The notes under the pieces: generated by a model
Database searches by the model: none
Seen by the model: only the letters and a program-made list of their open reading frames with translations
What the model was told of the DNA's origin: nothing
Origin: a virus
IMG/VR virus record: IMGVR_UViG_3300023170_000009
Coordinates: 62,001 to 126,000 of that record
DNA: 64,000 nucleotides
Direction: 5' to 3' (one strand)
Position numbers and translations under genes: made by a program
In this document: positions 59,508 to 64,000 of the stretch, piece after piece
Layout: each line of letters starts with the position of its first letter
Position numbering within the stretch: the first letter of the stretch is position 1

Positions 59508-61174
59508 TAGTTAATATCCACCCTACTTGATCCATCAATGTCAACATTAGCACCTTTAAGTTTCCATGTATTCGTAACAGTTGAATCTATGCTCTTTGCA
59601 GTTTCTTTAATGTCTGTAGCCACCTTAACAATTTGATTTGCTTTTGTTTCTAATGTCATTGTTTGTTTTGATTTTATTGTAGACGTTTTACCTGCTCCCA
59701 TACTGTACAACCCAGCAACACCCAAATTATAATCACCACCTACAAGAGTTGTATAATTGCTCCCTACAGTTACCTTCATATCTGATAAATGCTTTTCACT
59801 AACTTTTCCTGAAACAGTTGTCCTTTTATCTTGTCCTACAGAATGTGTTTGATTGCCTACGATTGTTTCTGTGTCGTCTCCTGTTACACGACAACCACGT
59901 TGACCGTTTATCTGTGTGTTTTGGCTAGACAATACCTCTAACAAATCATTTCCGCCAACTTTTGTTACGCGGTTGCCTTTAATAGAATTAAATTGATTAC
60001 CATCTACTTCTGTATACATATCACCTTGAACATACAATGAGGCATCTCCTGCAACATGTATATCACAGCTTCCACGTATCTCAACACGCTTGTCTTTTAA
60101 TGTTATATCATAACCGTCACCAACAACCTTTGTTATCTTAGTACCGTCAGCCTGTATTTCTTCAAATGTTCCGGAGTTGTGGTAGTTACTTATTCTTCCA
60201 TTGCCAGGAGTATCATCTACTTCAAAACAATGTCCTGTTTCTGTTTCCCAAACCTTATTAAAAGGATACATGGAAGTTTTGCCGTCTTGAATTAAATCAC
60301 TTTCCGGTTTTGTGCCTATAGGAACATAACCTTCCCACTCTGTAGTAACTTCATTATTTTCTACGTATCCTAACCCATCTTCACTTGGACCCATGTCACT
60401 AAATCTATGAGCAGGTTCTTGCCAAGTTCCTCTATCGTATCTTGTATTAGGCAATTTCTCAAATATGGAAGATACATTAGGAGCTGTTGCTCTAGGTATA
60501 TCAATTAACCTTGTATCTCTTTTATTAATATTTACAAAGTGATGTTCTGCATCGGCACCTCTTGCCAATCTAGAACTATCGGGTTCTTTTAAGTAGTTAA
60601 ATCCTGTGCCCTTTCCATCTCTAGGAAATATTCCTCTAGGATCAACAAACCCTTGATAATCCAGAGCAATACCTGTAGTAGATGACAAATCCTCTATCTG
60701 CTTTTTTAATAAATCCCTTTTTTCTTCTAAAGCATCCCGTTGTAAGTCGTTTATATCTTCTGCCAGAGCTGTTTCTACTGATGCTAATTGTCTTTGTAAT
60801 TCTGCTAGAGCCTCTTGTCTATATTCCTTCCATTTCTCATTAGATTCCTCATCTAATAGTGTTGGGCCTACCTGTGGCAAACTTGTAAACGAACCAAATA
60901 TAATTGGCTGCTGTCCATCTTCTCCATCAGCAAAGAAACCAATTACTGAAGATCCTTCTACCAAAGCGCTTGACTGCCCTACGCCTGAGATACTAGCAGA
61001 TGTTACAGGCATAACAGGAACTGCCCATGGCAATTCATTTGTTGGTAGTATTGCTTTATTACCCGTATGGTAACCTAATATTCTTACTCTATATCTTCCT
61101 AAAAATTCTGGATCAGCTCTATCCTCAACAATTCCTATCCACCAAAAGAACTTTGGCACTGACATATTACTCAT
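59507..61174 (-). CDS. gp5: gp5-like baseplate spike lacking the lysozyme domain
   Basis: A 555-residue spike protein. The N-terminal OB-fold is KFFWWIGIVEDRADPEFLGRYRVRILGYH (about 8-36) with LPWAVPVMPV and GSSVIGFFADGEDGQQPIIFGSF. In place of the T4 gp5 lysozyme comes a coiled-coil stretch (about 124-172, EALAELQRQLASVETALAEDIN). The C-terminal half (about 335-555) is a VgrG-like triple beta-helix with repeating VxGD/VxGN units (HVAGDASLYVQGDMYTEVDGN). It punctures the outer membrane; peptidoglycan cleavage must come from another protein. Confidence 0.92.
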   Translation of the reverse strand: MSNMSVPKFFWWIGIVEDRADPEFLGRYRVRILGYHTGNKAILPTNELPWAVPVMPVTSASISGVGQSSALVEGSSVIGFFADGEDGQQPIIFGSFTSLPQVGPTLLDEESNEKWKEYRQEALAELQRQLASVETALAEDINDLQRDALEEKRDLLKKQIEDLSSTTGIALDYQGFVDPRGIFPRDGKGTGFNYLKEPDSSRLARGADAEHHFVNINKRDTRLIDIPRATAPNVSSIFEKLPNTRYDRGTWQEPAHRFSDMGPSEDGLGYVENNEVTTEWEGYVPIGTKPESDLIQDGKTSMYPFNKVWETETGHCFEVDDTPGNGRISNYHNSGTFEEIQADGTKITKVVGDGYDITLKDKRVEIRGSCDIHVAGDASLYVQGDMYTEVDGNQFNSIKGNRVTKVGGNDLLEVLSSQNTQINGQRGCRVTGDDTETIVGNQTHSVGQDKRTTVSGKVSEKHLSDMKVTVGSNYTTLVGGDYNLGVAGLYSMGAGKTSTIKSKQTMTLETKANQIVKVATDIKETAKSIDSTVTNTWKLKGANVDIDGSSRVDIN

Positions 61175-61175
61175 A

Positions 61176-62567
61176 TTATATCTCCTCTCCCAACGATTTA
61201 CCTACGCCGTTTTTAACAATCTCTAAAGTCATTGAATGTTTTGTAACATCAAACTTATGATGTATGGCTGTGATTAAATAAGGACCTGACAATATAGGAT
61301 CAAAAGCATTATCAGGATCCACATCAAACTCCTCTTCTTTTGCTTTGGGTGTTGGGAATAACAAATTAATAACCCTTCCAACTTCTATATCTGTTCTTCC
61401 AGGAACATCCATTCTAAATTTAAATTGATTAAACGAATTTGAATAAGATGTTCTAAAAGAAACGTTTCCTATATAATCTTCTTGTAAACTATAGTCGTCA
61501 AATAAATGAGAATTTAATGAAACAAAAGAAACATTAGAGTAAGGTGTTCTATCAACATAAGCGGGAATAGCTATACCTGCATCTGTTCTAATCATCTTTT
61601 TCATTTGCTCTCTAAAATCAAAATTACTTTCAAATTGTTCTCTTGTTGTAAAATTGTAAGCCCTAACACCATTCGCATAAAATCCAGAATCCTGTCCTTC
61701 CAATATGTCCATTGTTTTAGGAATCGTAATATCTTCAATTTTTGTGAATTCTGGAGGAAGGCTAACAGAATTGTAAACATAACTTCCTTGTCGTCTTACG
61801 AGATTAATACCCACGGGCTCATATACATATTCATCAAATAGCCCTTGTTTTAATTGCATAGCAATCAACCATTCTAAAGTACAAAAATAAAAAAACTTAT
61901 TCGACTCAAAAAATTGAAAGTCTGTAGAATTTAGTGTTGCTCCTTTAGCATATTTAGAAATAAAGTTTATATTTCTAAAGGGAGTCCAAAAATTTGAAAC
62001 ATATCTAACATTAGAAATATGATCTGTATCACCAATAACAAGTCCCGTGGTGCCTACTTCTCTAGGCTCAAAAACGTTATCAGATACTTCTGTATTTTCT
62101 ATTAATCTTGGAGTTTGTAAATACTCTGTATATATTTTGTCTACGATGTCAGAAGTTACACCTTTAAATGATTTAGAAATTGGAGAACATTGATCTACCA
62201 ATCCCTCTCTAGACATAAAACAAAGTCTATAGTCTTGTTGTCTATCAGTAGCTAATACCCTATCTTCAATCGCATATAATTGAAAAGTTTTTTGTATTAT
62301 TTGTGTTGGATTGTCTTCAAACGTGGGTGTTCTAAGTTTTAATGTAAGCAACTCGTTACCTAATATTGGAAACTCAGTTATAACATTCAAACCGTCAGAT
62401 ATGATAACATTACCAAACATAACAGGAGAAAATACATCTTCAAATAGATTTATTTCTGCAGTGAAGTTTTTTAGATTTAAACTATCGCCAGAAATCAAAT
62501 TAGTTAGAAATATTTCTTCTAATCTATAATCACCGGCCTTTAGTATTCTTTCTTCATCTATTGACAT
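61176..62567 (-). CDS. gp27-like baseplate hub protein
   Basis: A 463-residue protein just upstream of gp5. The N-terminal half LEEIFLTNLISGDSLNLKNFTAEINLFEDVFSPVMFGNVIISDGLNVI is the tube-like hub fold start seen in marine T4-like hub proteins, and GRTDIEVGRVINLLFP, GPYLITAIHHKFD near the C-terminus is typical of gp27/gpD-family hubs. Trimeric hub that connects the tube to the spike. Named by fold-type motifs and order; T4 gp27 is 391 residues. Confidence 0.85.
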   Translation of the reverse strand: MSIDEERILKAGDYRLEEIFLTNLISGDSLNLKNFTAEINLFEDVFSPVMFGNVIISDGLNVITEFPILGNELLTLKLRTPTFEDNPTQIIQKTFQLYAIEDRVLATDRQQDYRLCFMSREGLVDQCSPISKSFKGVTSDIVDKIYTEYLQTPRLIENTEVSDNVFEPREVGTTGLVIGDTDHISNVRYVSNFWTPFRNINFISKYAKGATLNSTDFQFFESNKFFYFCTLEWLIAMQLKQGLFDEYVYEPVGINLVRRQGSYVYNSVSLPPEFTKIEDITIPKTMDILEGQDSGFYANGVRAYNFTTREQFESNFDFREQMKKMIRTDAGIAIPAYVDRTPYSNVSFVSLNSHLFDDYSLQEDYIGNVSFRTSYSNSFNQFKFRMDVPGRTDIEVGRVINLLFPTPKAKEEEFDVDPDNAFDPILSGPYLITAIHHKFDVTKHSMTLEIVKNGVGKSLGEEI

Positions 62568-62573
62568 AATATT

Positions 62574-63083
62574 TTACTTTTGAATTAATGACTTATATTG
62601 TGATACAAATTCTCTTAGATAATCTTTCTTTAATAAAAATATTTGTCTCTTTTTGTCATTTAGTTCTTCTTCATATTGATAGTTTGTTACATCTAAAATT
62701 TCACCGGTTGCATATTGTCCTGGATCGTAATCAACAATAATTTCTTCTTCACCTCGAAGTTTGTAATGGTGTACATCTGTTGCGTTTCCTGTACCGTATT
62801 TGCTCTCACAAAATTCAAACAAATCATTGCTATGTATGGGCCATTCTTCTGTGACATTTACAATATCATTATACAATAATATTACCCAGTGATATTTACT
62901 AGAGCCGTAATAATTGTGTGCAATATGCTCAGGCTTCTCTCCGTCTTGTACAAAATAAGCAAAGGAAAAGGCTCTATTCTTTTTGCCTAAAGGAAAGACT
63001 CCCACTCTTCTGTGTATATCTGTTACATAAAAATTTTCATCACCAAATGGATAAACAATTTTTGGAACGGATTTAAAATACAT
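62574..63083 (-). CDS. gp53: gp53 baseplate wedge protein
   Basis: A 169-residue protein. DGEKPEHIAHNYYGSSKYHWVILLYNDIVN (about 47-76) is the LysM-like core characteristic of gp53 (T4, 196 residues), followed by EEWPIHSNDLFEFCESKYG. It anchors wedges around the hub. Overlaps the gp48-like gene by one base and precedes the hub gene. Confidence 0.93.
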   Translation of the reverse strand: MYFKSVPKIVYPFGDENFYVTDIHRRVGVFPLGKKNRAFSFAYFVQDGEKPEHIAHNYYGSSKYHWVILLYNDIVNVTEEWPIHSNDLFEFCESKYGTGNATDVHHYKLRGEEEIIVDYDPGQYATGEILDVTNYQYEEELNDKKRQIFLLKKDYLREFVSQYKSLIQK

Positions 63084-64000
63084 TATAATCCTCCTTGTTT
63101 GATTCTATCTGCGGTTAGTGTTTCTAGTTCTGTGAAGGATAAATTCATTTGAATATCATTAGGAGCACCTTGTGTTCCTTGTATTGTATTAAATGTTCCG
63201 TCAGGTGAACCATATGTTACTTGCATATCTGTTAAAACACATGAGGATATTTTAGAAACATATTGGTTTTCCTCATTCATATAACGATATTCAATGTTAA
63301 ACTCAGAAGGATAAATTAAAAAGAACCCATTACTTCCTTTGTCTGGGTGCATGTGGTATTTAAACAATTTAATAATATTCATAACATTATTAAACTCTGA
63401 AGGATTCTTTGGCATAAATCTATATTCAAACCCAAATTTTCTAAATCCCATAGACTTAAATAATTGTTCTTTGTATGGGTTAGATACTTTCTTTGAGGTT
63501 GCCTCTATTGCAGCACCGATATTTTCTTGCCCCAAACCTAGTTCTTTAGGAACATTAGCTGCCGCACCAATAACACCCCTAGCTAAGTATTCTGCTCCAC
63601 CTAGAATATCAGATAAACTAGCTCTACCACTTGCTAATAAACCCACTGCTGCACCTAAACTTTCTTCGTTCCAGTTTGCCGTATATTTTGCTGAAGGTGC
63701 AGATTGAACATGTAATTGTATAACCGATAAAAGACGTAAAGTTGTGCTTGTGTTTACAAGTGATCCTGTTACAGCACCCGCTGCAAAAGCTGTGCCTGCA
63801 GCTAATAAAGGAACAGCCAAGGCGGAAGCATTGTCGCCTGTTAATTTACTTCCTGCTGCAACAGTTGCACCTAATGCAGCTACGGCTGCTGCCCCACCTA
63901 AAACGGTGTCTGCTTGTTCTGATTTTGCTCTGTTTTCTGCAGAGTATTGATCCTCTAAATCTGACTGTGCAGCTCTCCAATCTGCTGCTGTTCCGGCACC
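63083..64000 (-). CDS. gp48: gp48-like baseplate tail-tube cap protein, cut by the right edge
   Basis: The frame stays open to the window edge (at least 305 residues), so the TTG at 63820 is not the true start. The upstream part reads RAAQSDLEDQYSAENRAKS, then a Gly/Ala-rich hydrophobic stretch (GGAAAVAALGATVAAGSKL). The C-terminal half FGFEYRFMPKNPSEFNNVMNIIKLFKYHMHP, then FFLIYPSEFNIEYRY and a last strand MQVTYGSPDG, is the tube-like domain of gp48/gp54. Position next to gp53 fits gp48 in marine T4-like phages. Confidence 0.82.
   Translation of the reverse strand, partial: GAGTAADWRAAQSDLEDQYSAENRAKSEQADTVLGGAAAVAALGATVAAGSKLTGDNASALAVPLLAAGTAFAAGAVTGSLVNTSTTLRLLSVIQLHVQSAPSAKYTANWNEESLGAAVGLLASGRASLSDILGGAEYLARGVIGAAANVPKELGLGQENIGAAIEATSKKVSNPYKEQLFKSMGFRKFGFEYRFMPKNPSEFNNVMNIIKLFKYHMHPDKGSNGFFLIYPSEFNIEYRYMNEENQYVSKISSCVLTDMQVTYGSPDGTFNTIQGTQGAPNDIQMNLSFTELETLTADRIKQGGL

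Noticed and set aside
1-64000. tRNA genes, CRISPR arrays, integrase or attachment sites
   Set aside because: Genes are packed nearly end to end; the few gaps hold only promoters and hairpins, and no cloverleaf, spacer-repeat pattern or recombinase was seen.

Overview
The window is part of the genome of a T4-like contractile-tailed phage (Myoviridae-type, class Caudoviricetes) of the marine cyanophage/pelagiphage sort. Evidence: an almost complete T4 virion module in T4-like order, the T4 recombination genes (46, 47, uvsW, uvsY), the late sigma factor gp55, T4 late promoters (TATAAATA), low GC, tightly overlapping genes, and accessory genes typical of marine T4-like phages (peptide deformylase, glutaredoxin, HesB/IscA, FolE/QueD/QueE, many glycosyltransferases). 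The host cannot be fixed from the sequence. I see no photosystem genes, tRNAs, integrase or CRISPR.

Layout. (1) 1-13.4 kb, minus strand: a replication/recombination/nucleotide block read leftwards from uvsY through uvsW, gp55, queE, a phosphoribosyltransferase, folE, an exonuclease, a TGT/DpdA-like transglycosylase, dsbA, two divergent QueD-like genes, a glycosyltransferase, gp47, gp46, glutaredoxin and deformylase. Three consensus sigma70 promoters (TTGACA-16/17-TATAAT) punctuate it. The queE/folE/queD/transglycosylase set predicts a 7-deazaguanine DNA modification. (2) 13.4-27 kb, minus: head and neck genes, in transcription order gp13, 14, 15, 16, 17, 18, 19, 20, 67-like, 68-position, 21, 22, 23, then a small basic protein and a tail-tube-fold protein; late promoters and a terminator are visible. 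(3) 27-32.2 kb, minus: a family of short and long fibre-like proteins built from shared N- and C-terminal modules. (4) 32.25-38.5 kb, plus: an inserted island of four paralogous GT-A glycosyltransferases, a fusion of a GT-like domain with an apparently degenerate radical-SAM/SPASM domain, two methyltransferase-like proteins, a small unknown and an IscA-like protein. (5) 38.5-40.6 kb, minus: a small operon (unknown, glycosyltransferase, 2OG-oxygenase-like) behind a perfect sigma70 promoter. (6) 40.6-64 kb, minus: tail fibre and baseplate genes, with a Tyr/Gly-repeat protein, a 2329-residue protein carrying an internal HINT autoprocessing domain, gp8, a gp7-position protein, gp6, gp25, PAAR tip, gp5 without lysozyme, gp27-like, gp53 and a gp48-like gene cut by the right edge.

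How it works together: host-type promoters should express the recombination, base-modification and gp55 genes before late transcription; gp55 then directs RNA polymerase to the TATAAATA promoters of the virion genes. Two late promoters sit exactly 5 nt before an ATG that has no Shine-Dalgarno, suggesting leaderless late mRNAs. Genes abut or overlap throughout; no stretch of more than 300 bases lacks a gene.
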